Origin: CAYNWK01 sp964400875
GTDB taxonomy: Bacteria; Chloroflexota; Anaerolineae; Anaerolineales; UBA4823
Assembly (NCBI GenBank): GCA_964400875.1
Contig: CAYNWK010000023.1
Span: 1 to 38,491 of the forward strand
Length of the DNA: 38,491 nt
Direction of reading: 5' to 3'
Positions within the stretch are counted from its first letter, which is position 1. Each line of letters starts with the position of its first letter. Shown here piece by piece: positions 1 to 8,744 of this stretch. The translations under genes and the position numbers were made by a program. Under the pieces are notes generated by a model. That model did no database searches, had not been told where the DNA came from, and saw only the letters and a list, made by a program, of their open reading frames with translations.

Positions 1-834
1 GGAGGCTGCCAGCTCTTCGACGGTTGGATCGCGGCTGAGCTGCTGCTTGAGCTGATGCTGGATACGCAGCATCTTGCTGATTTGGTCGCCCATGTGCACC
101 GGTACCCGAATGGTGCGACCCTGGTCAGCGATAGCGCGTGTCACTGCCTGGCGGATCCACCAGGTGGCGTACGTGCTGAACTTAAATCCACGGCTGTAGT
201 CGAATTTCTTGGCCGCACGCATCAGACCGATGTTGCCTTCCTGAATCAAGTCCAGGAAGGGTACACCCCGGCCCATATACTTTTTCGCGACGCTGATCAC
301 CAGGCGGGAGTTCGCCGTGATCAGGTGTTCGCGAGCAGCCCAACCATCTTCGATCAGGTCACGCAGCTCCTTGCGGCGCTGTTGGGTTACCTTGCTGTCG
401 GCCAGTTCCTCCCGCGCTTCTCTACCGGCTTCGATCCGTTTGGCTAAATCGAGTTCTTCATCGGCAGTCAACAGCGGAATGCTGGCAGCTTCTTTCAGGT
501 ACAGACCGATGGTATCACGCGTATCGATGTTTGCCAGCTTATCTTCCTGCACGATATGCTCGATCTCTTCATCTTCATCGCCGTCGAGGCTATCGCTGAC
601 GTTTTCTTCCTCTTCATCATCTTCAACGTAAGGAATTCCAGCGCTTAACATAGCTGCGAAGGCTTCTTCTAATTTATCTATATCCTGTTCGGCTTCTGGA
701 AAGAAAGACAGGATGTTATCCAGGGTGACGTAACCCTGCTTGCGCCCCAGCTCAATCAGCCGCGATATCGGGGCTAAATGATCCTCGTCTTCTTCGATAG
801 CCGTTAACAGGCGCTCATCAATTAGTTTGCTCAT
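1..834 (-). CDS. rpoD: RNA polymerase sigma-70 factor, primary type (RpoD/SigA-like), 3' end cut off
   Basis: The first 278 codons of a sigma-70 factor run from an ATG at 832-834 to the window edge with no stop, so the C-terminal regions 3 and 4 are outside. The N-terminus (MSKLIDERLLTAIEEDED) resembles region 1.1, followed by an acidic Glu/Asp stretch, then region 1.2 (DTIGLYLKEAASIPLLT, about residue 100) and region 2. Region 2 is clear: ITANSRLVISVAKKY, LDLIQEGNIGLMRAAKKFDY and FSTYATWWIRQAVTRAI, the core-binding, -10 recognition and melting helices. The complete region 1.1/1.2/2 architecture points to a housekeeping (group 1) or close group 2 factor rather than an ECF factor. The gene symbol is an inference, since Chloroflexota often carry several such paralogs and the -35-binding region cannot be seen. 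Confidence 0.93.
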   Translation of the reverse strand, partial: MSKLIDERLLTAIEEDEDHLAPISRLIELGRKQGYVTLDNILSFFPEAEQDIDKLEEAFAAMLSAGIPYVEDDEEEENVSDSLDGDEDEEIEHIVQEDKLANIDTRDTIGLYLKEAASIPLLTADEELDLAKRIEAGREAREELADSKVTQQRRKELRDLIEDGWAAREHLITANSRLVISVAKKYMGRGVPFLDLIQEGNIGLMRAAKKFDYSRGFKFSTYATWWIRQAVTRAIADQGRTIRVPVHMGDQISKMLRIQHQLKQQLSRDPTVEELAAS

Positions 835-883
835 TTCCTCTCTTCAGTTTCGACATGCGTACATTGGGGTCTCGGATGGCTCT

Positions 884-912
884 ATTATATCACAACCTGT
901 CAAATTTTGCAA
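884..912 (-). promoter_or_regulatory. Candidate sigma-70 promoter of the sigma factor gene
   Basis: On the minus strand a perfect TATAAT (884-889) is preceded by TG plus one base (extended -10) and, 17 bases further up, by TTGCAA (907-912, four of six consensus bases). The predicted start of transcription is near 877, about 40 bases before the ATG. A TTGACA also occurs only 8 bases above the -10, too close to act as its -35. The remainder of 835-1060 is AT-rich and non-coding. Confidence 0.55.
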
Positions 913-1060
913 ATTCTGTGGGGATTCTCCTCATTGGTTTCATTAATTATTGAAAAATGTAAATAAATGCAAATTTCGTAGGGAGACGTGTTGCCGGCGC
1001 CTGGAGTCTGGTCAACTCGTGCGAACGGCCTTCAAAACATGGGTTTTCCAAGGATAGAGA

Positions 1061-1098
1061 TTAAAACCGGGACCTGGCATAATGCTCAGATCCCGGTT
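1061..1098 (-). terminator. Rho-independent-type terminator of the dehydrogenase operon
   Basis: Minus-strand hairpin with an 8-bp outer stem (AACCGGGA at 1065-1072 pairing with TCCCGGTT at 1091-1098) and an 18-base interior that can itself pair, followed by TTAATCTC. It lies 27 bases past the stop of the dihydrolipoyl dehydrogenase gene. The T-run is short, so strength is uncertain. Confidence 0.5.
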
Positions 1099-1125
1099 GA
1101 TGGCTCGCGGCAGTGTGCGCCGCGG

Positions 1126-2523
1126 TCAGATGTTGATCGAATGTCCTTCCGCATCGTGAGCAGCTTCCATCAAGGCCTCGCTCAAAGTAGGGTGGATGTG
1201 CACATTGCGGGATATCTCGGCCGCGGTCAATTCCATCATTTGCGAGATAGTCAATTCCGGCAGTAACTCGGTCACTTCGGGGCCGACCAGATGGGCGCCT
1301 AGAATCTCGCCGTACTTGGCATCGGTGATGAGCTTCACCCACCCGTTCGCTTCACCAAGGCCGATGGCTTTTCCATTCGCCGAGAATGGGAAGCGGCCAA
1401 TTTTTACCTCGTAACCGCGCTCTTTCGCCTGCGCTTCGGTCATCCCAAAGGAGGCCACTTGAGGGTTGCAGAAAGTACCGCGTGGCATCATCTCGTAATC
1501 GAGCGTAATGGTTTCAACGCCGGCAATATTCTCGGCGCAGATGATGCCCATCGCCGATCCGACGTGGGCGAGCATGAGCTTGCCCGTTACGTCCCCGATT
1601 GACCAGATCCCGGGTACGTTGGTCGCCATCTTTTCGTCGATCTCGACGAAACCTCTTTCCGTGAGCCCAACGCCTGCATTCTCCAAGCCGATATCACTTG
1701 TGTTCGGGGAGAAACCGATCGCTACAAGGGCTTGCTCGGCGTTCAGAGTCTTTTCGCCATCCTCACTCGAGACCTTGACCTCGACGCCGTCATCAGTAGC
1801 TTTGAGCGATTCGACTTTATGACCGGTGAGCGTCTGGATGCCGCGCCGTTTGTACGCTTTAGCCAACTCTTTGCTAGATTCCTCGTCCTCCAAGGGGACG
1901 ATACGGGGAAGCATTTCAACGATGGTCACTTCTGCACCGTAAGAATGCCAGACTGTGGCGAATTCCACGCCTACGGCTCCAGCCCCGATGATCACGACCG
2001 ACTTGGGCAATTTCTCCTGTAAGATGGCTTCCCAATAGGTGACGATTTTTTCGCCATCGACCTCCCACCCTTTTGGAACCGTGGCATGTGCTCCGGTGGC
2101 GATGATGATATTCTTTGTCTTTAGTTGTTTCTTTTCGTCGGATTCATCGGTCACTTCGATGGCGTCCCGAGCTGTGATCACTCCGGTGCCCATATAGACG
2201 TCAATCTTGTTTTTGCGCATCAGGAAGCCAACGCCCTTGACCAGGCGGTCGGAGACCTGGCGGCTGCGTTTTACGGCAACAGAGTAGTCCAGGTTCAGGT
2301 TATCAAAGGAAACGCCGAACTCTTCGGCGCGTTCCCGTAAAGTATGGGCCAGATCCGCGTTCTTGAGCAATGCTTTGGATGGGATGCAACCCACGTTGAG
2401 GCAAACCCCTCCTAAAAACTCTTTTTCAACGATGGCAGTCTTTAAACCTAACTGGGCCGCGCGTATCGCTGCGACATAACCTGCAGGTCCAGAACCGATC
2501 ACGACAACGTCGTAATCACTCAT
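1126..2523 (-). CDS. lpdA: Dihydrolipoyl dehydrogenase (E3)
   Basis: This 465-residue flavoprotein reoxidises dihydrolipoamide on the E2 subunit of 2-oxoacid dehydrogenase complexes, passing electrons through FAD to NAD+. Visible signatures are the N-terminal FAD-binding GSGPAG (residues 10-15), the redox-active disulfide CLNVGC (Cys41 and Cys46), a second dinucleotide fold (IIGAGAVGVEFA), the IGD motif of the FAD domain, and the C-terminal interface dyad His444/Glu449 in HIHPTLSE. The length is normal for the family. The ATG is preceded by an excellent Shine-Dalgarno AAGGAGG eight bases upstream. It is the last gene of a three-gene operon after E1 and E2, with a terminator behind it, so it most likely serves that complex. 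All catalytic residues are intact. Confidence 0.97.
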   Translation of the reverse strand: MSDYDVVVIGSGPAGYVAAIRAAQLGLKTAIVEKEFLGGVCLNVGCIPSKALLKNADLAHTLRERAEEFGVSFDNLNLDYSVAVKRSRQVSDRLVKGVGFLMRKNKIDVYMGTGVITARDAIEVTDESDEKKQLKTKNIIIATGAHATVPKGWEVDGEKIVTYWEAILQEKLPKSVVIIGAGAVGVEFATVWHSYGAEVTIVEMLPRIVPLEDEESSKELAKAYKRRGIQTLTGHKVESLKATDDGVEVKVSSEDGEKTLNAEQALVAIGFSPNTSDIGLENAGVGLTERGFVEIDEKMATNVPGIWSIGDVTGKLMLAHVGSAMGIICAENIAGVETITLDYEMMPRGTFCNPQVASFGMTEAQAKERGYEVKIGRFPFSANGKAIGLGEANGWVKLITDAKYGEILGAHLVGPEVTELLPELTISQMMELTAAEISRNVHIHPTLSEALMEAAHDAEGHSINI

Positions 2524-2635
2524 TTGCTGTCCTCCTTATCGGGTTGGGGTGGATTTCAAGTAAGAGGTTTTGCCCGGTGCATGATAGCAAAGGGGTATCT
2601 ATGTGTAGCTCAACCATCCCACTAGCTTATCGGGA

Positions 2636-3931
2636 TTATGCCCAGGTCTCCAGAGATTCTACCACCTTAGCCAGGAAGTAATCTGCGATGGCGCCGTCAA
2701 GGATGCGGTGGTCGAACGTCAAGGAGAGATAAACCATCGGGCGGATGGCGATGGCATCGTCGATCACAACCACTCGCTTCTGGATTACCCCGACGCCCAT
2801 GATCCCGCACTGGGGTTGGTTGATGATCGGTGTGGCGAATAGCGATCCGCTGGTCCCATGGTTGGTGATGGTGAAGGTGCCGCCCTTAACTTCATCCGGT
2901 GATAGTTTCTTGGCGCGCGCCCGTTCGGCGAGGTCGTTGATGGTGCGGGCAAGTCCAAGTAAGGAAAGGCTGTCGGCGTTCTTGATCACCGGTACGATCA
3001 GGCCTTCGTCTCCCATAGAGGTTGCCATGCCGATGTTGATCTCCCGGCGGATCAGGATGCCCTCGTCGCTCCAGGAGGAATTGACAATCGGGAAGGCCTT
3101 CAGCGCCGATACAGCAGCAGAGAGAAAATAGGCCGTGAAGGTCAGGTTGACCCCATCTCGGGCAAACGCAGCCTTATTCTCCTGGCGGTGGGCGACGATA
3201 CGGTTGAGATCGGCTTCCATCACGGTGGTGACGTGCGGAGACGTGTGTTTGCTCTGCACCATGTGTTCGGCGATCGCTTTGCGTACGCTGGTGAGCGGCA
3301 GCACTTCGCCCGGCGCTGGACTGGGCGTCTGCCGCGCAGGCAGGGTAGGGGCAGGGGCAGCTTGAACTGGAGTTGGAGCCGGTCCCGGAGACTTAGCCCG
3401 CTGCTCAAGATAGGCGAGCATGTCTTTCTTTGTGATGCGGCCCCCACGCCCGGACCCTGGCACGCGATACAGATCCACGCTTTCCTCGCTGGCAATCCTG
3501 GCGACCACCGGCGAGATGAAACCAAGTTCCCGATCCCTCCCTGGGGAGGGAGGTTCCACCGCGGCGGGTACCGTTGGGGAGGCGGCGGTTTCCGGTTGGC
3601 TGACTTCTGGCTGAGAAGTTTCAACCTCAACCCGAGTTTCAACCGCAGCGCGTTCTGATCCCCCGGCACCATTTCCATCCGGAACCTCCTCTCCAGGTTC
3701 CCCGATCCAGGCGAGCAGCGTACCGGCCGAGATCGTCGTACCTTCCGGTACGATGATTTTCAACAAAGTACCGGTTGAAGGGCTGGGGATCTCGGAATCA
3801 ACTTTGTCCGTGTTGACTTCCAGCAAGGGCTCGTATTCTTCGACCTTTTCTCCTTCAGAAACGAGCCACTTGGAAATCGTGCCTTCATCCACAGATTCGC
3901 CGAGCTGCGGCATGATCACTTTCGTCGGCAT
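2636..3931 (-). CDS. Dihydrolipoamide acyltransferase (E2) of a 2-oxoacid dehydrogenase complex
   Basis: The 431-residue E2 core carries the acyl group from E1 on a lipoyl arm to CoA. It has one N-terminal lipoyl domain with the lipoylated Lys43 in the NTDKVDSE turn, a flexible Ala/Pro/Glu-rich linker (about 80-130), a peripheral subunit-binding domain (about 137-176), a second Pro/Ala linker, and the C-terminal acyltransferase domain ending in the DHRILDG motif with catalytic His408 and Asp412. A strong Shine-Dalgarno AGGAGG lies just before the ATG. The gene sits 88 bases after the fused E1 gene and 112 bases before lpdA. Whether the complex acts on pyruvate or branched-chain 2-oxoacids cannot be decided from sequence alone; the single lipoyl domain is compatible with either. 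Confidence 0.95.
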   Translation of the reverse strand: MPTKVIMPQLGESVDEGTISKWLVSEGEKVEEYEPLLEVNTDKVDSEIPSPSTGTLLKIIVPEGTTISAGTLLAWIGEPGEEVPDGNGAGGSERAAVETRVEVETSQPEVSQPETAASPTVPAAVEPPSPGRDRELGFISPVVARIASEESVDLYRVPGSGRGGRITKKDMLAYLEQRAKSPGPAPTPVQAAPAPTLPARQTPSPAPGEVLPLTSVRKAIAEHMVQSKHTSPHVTTVMEADLNRIVAHRQENKAAFARDGVNLTFTAYFLSAAVSALKAFPIVNSSWSDEGILIRREINIGMATSMGDEGLIVPVIKNADSLSLLGLARTINDLAERARAKKLSPDEVKGGTFTITNHGTSGSLFATPIINQPQCGIMGVGVIQKRVVVIDDAIAIRPMVYLSLTFDHRILDGAIADYFLAKVVESLETWA

Positions 3932-4019
3932 GTTTCCTCCTGGATTCGAGTGTTGCGGTGTTTGGTTAACAGTTCACTTACCGGGCAGGCGTCCATTGGC
4001 TTACAGCTATCGGAGCGTG

Positions 4020-6437
4020 TCATTTATAGAATATCGGGAAGCTGTCGGGATCGACTTCGTTCATCAATTCGTAGACGGTCTCGAAGATCTGTTCTACGTT
4101 GGGCTTGGACCAGTAATCTCCATCCGACCCGTAGGCCGGGCGGTGTTGTGCGCTGGAGAGGGTACGCGGCTCCGAGTCCAGCCAGTAGTAACCACCCTGC
4201 TTTTCGATGACTTCCTGTAGCATATAGGCCGTCGTCCCGCCGGGGACATCTTCGTCGGTAAAGAGGATACGGTTGGTGCGTTTTAGGGATTCAAGTATGA
4301 CACTATTTCGATCGAAAGGTAGCAAGGTCTGCACATCGATCACTTCCGCCTCGATGCCCGTTTGGCTCAACCGTTTGGCCGCCTCCATCACGATTCGGCA
4401 CATGGCGCCGTAAGTAACAATGGTGATATCGTTGCCCTCTCGCAAGATTTCAGGCACTCCTAAGGGTACGGTGAACTCCCCGATATTGTCCGGCAGACGT
4501 TCCTTAAGGCGGTAGCCGTTCAAGACTTCCACGATCAGTGCGGGATCGTCCCCGGCTAATAACGTGTTGTAGAAGCCGGCGGCCTGCGTCATGTTGCGCG
4601 GCACCAGGACGTACATCCCGCGCACCAGGTGGATAATCCCGGCCATCAATGAACCGGAGTGCCAGATGCCTTCCAGTCGATGGCCGCGGGTGCGCACGAT
4701 GACCGGCGCTTTTTGCCCGCCTTTCGTGCGCCAGTGCAAGGTGGACAGATCGTCAGACATGATCTGCAGAGCGTAGAGCAGATAATCGAGGTACTGGACC
4801 TCCGCCAGCGGGCGCAGCCCGCGCATCGCCATGCCGATAGCCTGCCCGAGGATGGTCGCCTCCCGGATGCCGGTGTCAGAAACCCGCAGAGGACCGTACT
4901 TCTCCTGCATCCCCTTGAAACCCTGGTTCACGTCTCCCAGTTGACCCACATCCTCTCCAAAAGCGATCAGGCGCGGCTCCCGCGCTAATGCGGCGTCGAA
5001 GCAGGCGTTGAGAAGCTCGAAGCCGTAGACGGTCGGTGAATCTGGGGAGTAAACTGGTTCAACCTGCTGTACGTTCAGCGTAGAGCGCTCGCCTTGAATA
5101 TATAGGTGCGAATGGTAGCGGTCATCATTGATGGCCTCTTGTTTTACCTTCCAGTCAATCAGCGCAGCTTTCGCCGGCAAATCCTCATACCGGACAGCCA
5201 GCAGCGTACGCTGAACTGCACTCATCATGTCGCGGCGATGGGGGTAGGGGATATTGAGCAGATCGTTCTTGATGCGGTTCAATGCCGCAATGGTCGTAGG
5301 GCTTTGCTGGGCGATATCGCTGATGTACCCTGCAACGACTTTTCTTTCTTGCTGGATAGGTTTGATATATGCTACCCAGGCTTCCTTGCGGGCAGTTTCG
5401 ACGTATTCCCTTTCCTCCACCTCGATCTGATCCAGCTCCTCTTCCGCCGCAACGCGTTCCGCGAGGATCCATTGACGAAACCTGGCGATACAATCGTGTG
5501 ATTCCTCCCAGGCCAATCTTTCCTCCGACTTGTACCGTTCCTGACTTCCGGAGGTCGAGTGTCCCTGGGGTTGGGTCAACTCGAAAACGTGCACTATAGC
5601 CGGAACGTGTTCCTGGCGGACGACCTGCTCCGCATGCTGGTAAGTTTCGACGAGGGCCGGATAATCCCATCCGCGGACGGTGAAAATCTCATACCCGCCG
5701 CCATCGTGGGGCTTGCGTTGGAAGCCGCTCAGCAATTCAGCGATGTCCTCTTTGACCATCTGATACTTATTGGGGACTGAGATGCCGAAATTATCGTCCC
5801 AGATTGATAGTAAGACGGGCGCCTTGAGCACACCAATGGCGTTGACCGCCTCCCAAAATAGACCTTCGGCTGTTGTCGCGTTGCCTACGGTGCCGAAGGC
5901 GATCTCGGTTCCCTGGTTTGAGAACTGGGTAAACTGGTGCAAGGAGTCCAGCTCTCGATACAACCGCGAGGCATACCCTAAACCGACCAGTCTGGGCATC
6001 TGCGAACCCGTGGGGGATACATCGGCGGAGGAGTTGACCCTTTGGGTAAGGTCGTTCCAATTACCGTTCTCGTTTATACTGCGCGTGGCAAAATGAGCGT
6101 TCATCGAACGCCCGGCGGTGGCAGGTTCGGCTTCAACATCCGCATGGGCATACAGCTGGGCAAAGTACTCGTTCAAGTTGTGCGCTTTTACCGCAAGCAT
6201 CACCGTTTGATCGCGATAATATCCGGAACGAAAATCGCCCGGACGAAACACCTTCGCCAAGGCGACTTGAGCCAGCTCTTTTCCGTCGCCAAATATTCCG
6301 AACTTGGCTTTTCCACTCATCACTTCTCTTCTGCCGGCGAAGCTGGCCTGGCGGCTGCGGTATGCGATGCGGTAGTCGTCTAAGATCTGCTCAATGTCTA
6401 AGCTAAGAGAAGAAACCGTCGTCTCGACTACTTTCAT
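4020..6437 (-). CDS. Fused alpha-beta E1 of 2-oxoacid dehydrogenase (thiamine diphosphate dependent)
   Basis: This 805-residue protein joins the E1 alpha-type domain (about 1-370) and the beta-type transketolase-like domain (about 460-800) in one chain. It decarboxylates a 2-oxoacid on thiamine diphosphate and acylates the E2 lipoyl arm. The beta half shows FGEDVGQLGD, the DTGIREATI loop and the C-terminal segment with IDVQTLLPFD. In the alpha half the thiamine/metal motif reads GNATTAEGLFWEA (185-197) and then IWDDNFGIS (212-220), where two-subunit E1 enzymes have GDG and ENN; the two metal-ligand residue types look exchanged. The ATG follows GGAGG by a short spacer. First gene of the operon with E2 and E3. 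The fused form is known in Bacteroidota-type dehydrogenases and is often annotated only as 'dehydrogenase E1'; substrate is unassigned. Confidence 0.92.
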   Translation of the reverse strand: MKVVETTVSSLSLDIEQILDDYRIAYRSRQASFAGRREVMSGKAKFGIFGDGKELAQVALAKVFRPGDFRSGYYRDQTVMLAVKAHNLNEYFAQLYAHADVEAEPATAGRSMNAHFATRSINENGNWNDLTQRVNSSADVSPTGSQMPRLVGLGYASRLYRELDSLHQFTQFSNQGTEIAFGTVGNATTAEGLFWEAVNAIGVLKAPVLLSIWDDNFGISVPNKYQMVKEDIAELLSGFQRKPHDGGGYEIFTVRGWDYPALVETYQHAEQVVRQEHVPAIVHVFELTQPQGHSTSGSQERYKSEERLAWEESHDCIARFRQWILAERVAAEEELDQIEVEEREYVETARKEAWVAYIKPIQQERKVVAGYISDIAQQSPTTIAALNRIKNDLLNIPYPHRRDMMSAVQRTLLAVRYEDLPAKAALIDWKVKQEAINDDRYHSHLYIQGERSTLNVQQVEPVYSPDSPTVYGFELLNACFDAALAREPRLIAFGEDVGQLGDVNQGFKGMQEKYGPLRVSDTGIREATILGQAIGMAMRGLRPLAEVQYLDYLLYALQIMSDDLSTLHWRTKGGQKAPVIVRTRGHRLEGIWHSGSLMAGIIHLVRGMYVLVPRNMTQAAGFYNTLLAGDDPALIVEVLNGYRLKERLPDNIGEFTVPLGVPEILREGNDITIVTYGAMCRIVMEAAKRLSQTGIEAEVIDVQTLLPFDRNSVILESLKRTNRILFTDEDVPGGTTAYMLQEVIEKQGGYYWLDSEPRTLSSAQHRPAYGSDGDYWSKPNVEQIFETVYELMNEVDPDSFPIFYK

Positions 6438-6492
6438 CAGACCTCCGAGATTATTCCAGGGGATGTGGTTGTCCCAGAAGAAAGAATCATTG

Positions 6493-6514
6493 TTACCCCA
6501 ATGTCACCCCAATA
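6493..6514. repeat. Tandem 11-bp direct repeat in the dehydrogenase operon promoter
   Basis: Two adjacent 11-base units, TTACCCCAATG (6493-6503) and TCACCCCAATA (6504-6514), match at 9 of 11 positions. They sit one helical turn apart, directly downstream of the -10 box and across the predicted transcription start, a typical place for a repressor operator. Confidence 0.55.
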
Positions 6515-6516
6515 AG

Positions 6517-6522
6517 ATTATA
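6517..6522 (-). promoter_or_regulatory. Candidate -10 box of the E1-E2-E3 operon
   Basis: A perfect TATAAT on the minus strand (6517-6522) lies 80 bases above the E1 ATG. I see no convincing -35 element at 16-18 bases, so it may depend on an activator or on the AT-rich flank. Predicted start of transcription is near 6510, inside the tandem repeat. Confidence 0.45.
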
Positions 6523-6564
6523 ACTCTCTTTATTATCATTTTTAGCCCGGAAGGATAAAGGAAG

Positions 6565-6594
6565 ACGAAAAAGGAGCGGAAAATATCCGCTCCT
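6565..6594 (-). terminator. Terminator after the Fe-S oxidoreductase gene
   Basis: A perfect 9-bp stem, AGGAGCGGA (6572-6580) with TCCGCTCCT (6586-6594), encloses a 5-base loop. On the minus strand it is followed by a T-rich tail (TTTTCGTCTTCC). It ends the long minus-strand run and separates it from the dehydrogenase operon promoter. No gene is evident in 6438-6689. Confidence 0.8.
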
Positions 6595-6689
6595 CAGATA
6601 AACTACGAAAGAATGGCCAGCGCCGCTGCTAAGTTTTACCCGGTTGGTATTGACCTGATTTCTATCGAAAACCAGGCGAAGGGAAGTGT

Positions 6690-8702
6690 TCACGCTGCTT
6701 TTCCGTTCTCCAAACTTTGGGCGATGATTTCGGCCACATCCATGAGCTGCATGCTCGTATCAACGCTCTTACGAACGTCATCCAGCATGATCATGCAGAA
6801 CGGGCAGCCCACCGCCAGCGTATCCGCGCCCGTGTCAATCGCTTCACGGATGCGATTCTCGCTGACGCGTTCATCCCCTTGCTCTTCTTCTTTCCACATC
6901 TGAGCGCCGCCTGCGCCACAACAGAAGGACTTCTTTCCGCTGCGCGGCATTTCCACATAAGCCGCGGCGGCGTCCCTTAATACCTGGCGCGGCGCTTCGA
7001 TAATGCCATTGTGCCGGCCCAGGTAGCATGGATCGTGGTAGGTTAGCTTTTGAGCGGTCTCTTGATTCAAGTTTAATCGCCCGGCGGCGATCAATTCATC
7101 GATTAATTGCGTGTGGTGGATAATTTCATAGCTGCCCCCGAAAGCCGGATATTCATTGCCGATGGTATGCAGGCAGTGCGGGCAAGTGGTCACCATGCGT
7201 TTTGGGGAGACATCGTTCAGTAATTCTACGTTTGCCAGCGCCAGTTCGTTGAACAGGAATTCATTACCAGCCCTACGCGCCGAATCGCCGGTGCATTGTT
7301 CGGCTTCCCCCAGGACGGCGAAATTCACTCCGGCAGCCGAAAGCACCTTCGCGAAGGCCTGAGCTGTTTTCTGGGCGCGGGCGTCGGTTGAAGGGGCACA
7401 GCCCACCCACCAGAGTATATCCGGCTCGGGATTATCTTCGATCGTGGGTACTTCCAGGCCTTCAGCCCACTTCATACGTTCGGTTGGGGGTACGTTCCAG
7501 GGGTTGAGCGTTCGTTCCATCCCTCGGAAACTGGTCTGCAATTGCTCGGGAAATTCATTCTCCATCAAAACCAATGACCGCCGGATCTGCAGTATGTCGC
7601 GCATCGGTTCATTGCCCACCGGACAGATATCCACGCAAGCGCCGCAGGCGGTACAGGCCCAGACGGCTTCCGGCGGAATGGCGAACTCGGTGAGCGGCGT
7701 CCCGCTTGGTTCACCATTAGCCAGGCGAGCCCCTTCGCTGTTGAGGAAATAGCGTTTGTTGATCTCCATCGCCGCCGGAGAAAGCACCTTCCCGGTGTTG
7801 TACGCCGGACAAACCTCCTGGCAGCGGAAGCACATGATGCAGGCGTAAGCGTCCAGGAGCAATTCCCAACCAAGGTCTTCGATATAGGTAGCGCCAAATT
7901 GCTCGATGGACTCATCATCGAAGTCCAGTCGATCCAGCTCGCCCATCGAACGCCGTCGAGGGTTCAGCAGAAAATTGATCGGCGTCATGAACAGGTGGAT
8001 GTGTTTGGAGTGCAAGAAGTAGGGGAAAAAACCCATAATGGTGCCGATCGCCAGCCAGAAAAAGGCGTGCTCGCCGATGACCAGCGCGCTCTGGTTCAGC
8101 CCGGCCCACACGTTCGCCGCCAGCGTGGCGAAAGGCTGCCAGGGATCGGGACCTTCGGCGGCGATCTGGATGGATTGTCCCAAGAAGCGAGAACCAACGT
8201 GCACCAGTATGAATGCACCGACGATAGCCGAGTCTCTCGGGATGCCGGCACGCGCTTTCGGTGAAATCATCACCTCTTCCCGGGTTGTCAATGTTTCGGG
8301 CTTGAAGCCAAAGCGCCGGATGATCAGCGCAATCATGCCCACAAGGGCTGCTACACTGAGAATGTCTGCGCCGAGCCGGTAGAGATTCCCGACGGTCCCG
8401 GGGATGTGAAAGTCATTGACGAACCCGCCGATCACATCGAACAGGTTAACCAGCAAGTAATAAATGAATCCCCAGGCTACCAAACCGTGGAACAGGCTGG
8501 GCCAAAACCTGAAGCGAAAAACCGGTTGGAAAGTGAGCGTCTTGGCGAGGGTTTCGATCAACCTTTGGCGAACAAGATCCCAATCAACCTGTCCTTGTCC
8601 GCGGACGATGATCCGGGCGATCCGGTTCGCGAGCAGCCAGATCGCATAAAGCGTTGCCAGCGCAGCTATGACGAAGAGAATTTTTTCAGGAAAGGTGAGC
8701 AT
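6690..8702 (-). CDS. Membrane-bound heterodisulfide-reductase-like Fe-S oxidoreductase (GlcF/HdrD/ETF-quinone oxidoreductase type)
   Basis: This 670-residue protein combines an N-terminal membrane domain of about five to six helices resembling the nitrate reductase gamma (b-heme) fold, with candidate heme histidines H72, H168, H212, H232 and H236, and a cytoplasmic Fe-S region. Two ferredoxin-type 4Fe-4S motifs are seen (C288/C291/C294/C298 and C350/C353/C356/C360). Two CCG domains follow: C435, C470, C507, C510 and C559, C594-C595, C633, C636, the latter with the classic FCCGAGG. This layout matches proteins proposed to pass electrons from electron-transfer flavoprotein or another donor to menaquinone. 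No etfAB genes lie nearby, so the donor is unknown. The ATG is preceded by GGAG; the gene follows the S41-like gene by 42 bases and is closed by a strong terminator. Confidence 0.88.
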   Translation of the reverse strand: MLTFPEKILFVIAALATLYAIWLLANRIARIIVRGQGQVDWDLVRQRLIETLAKTLTFQPVFRFRFWPSLFHGLVAWGFIYYLLVNLFDVIGGFVNDFHIPGTVGNLYRLGADILSVAALVGMIALIIRRFGFKPETLTTREEVMISPKARAGIPRDSAIVGAFILVHVGSRFLGQSIQIAAEGPDPWQPFATLAANVWAGLNQSALVIGEHAFFWLAIGTIMGFFPYFLHSKHIHLFMTPINFLLNPRRRSMGELDRLDFDDESIEQFGATYIEDLGWELLLDAYACIMCFRCQEVCPAYNTGKVLSPAAMEINKRYFLNSEGARLANGEPSGTPLTEFAIPPEAVWACTACGACVDICPVGNEPMRDILQIRRSLVLMENEFPEQLQTSFRGMERTLNPWNVPPTERMKWAEGLEVPTIEDNPEPDILWWVGCAPSTDARAQKTAQAFAKVLSAAGVNFAVLGEAEQCTGDSARRAGNEFLFNELALANVELLNDVSPKRMVTTCPHCLHTIGNEYPAFGGSYEIIHHTQLIDELIAAGRLNLNQETAQKLTYHDPCYLGRHNGIIEAPRQVLRDAAAAYVEMPRSGKKSFCCGAGGAQMWKEEEQGDERVSENRIREAIDTGADTLAVGCPFCMIMLDDVRKSVDTSMQLMDVAEIIAQSLENGKAA

Positions 8703-8744
8703 GGATGTCTCCAGGTTGATCCGGTCTGGCTGTTTGTGAAAAGT

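Noticed and set aside
55..631. Plus-strand reading frames of 104 and 130 codons
   Set aside because: They lie opposite the sigma factor gene, whose minus-strand translation shows clear sigma-70 regions; Ser-rich and Arg-rich products are typical shadows.
3220..3678. A 152-codon minus-strand frame and a 156-codon plus-strand frame inside the E2 gene
   Set aside because: Both coincide with the Ala/Pro-rich linker codons of E2 and have no domain character.
6493..6693. A 66-codon minus-strand frame between the Fe-S oxidoreductase and E1 genes
   Set aside because: It contains the perfect terminator hairpin and overlaps the E1 promoter elements, so it is unlikely to be coding.
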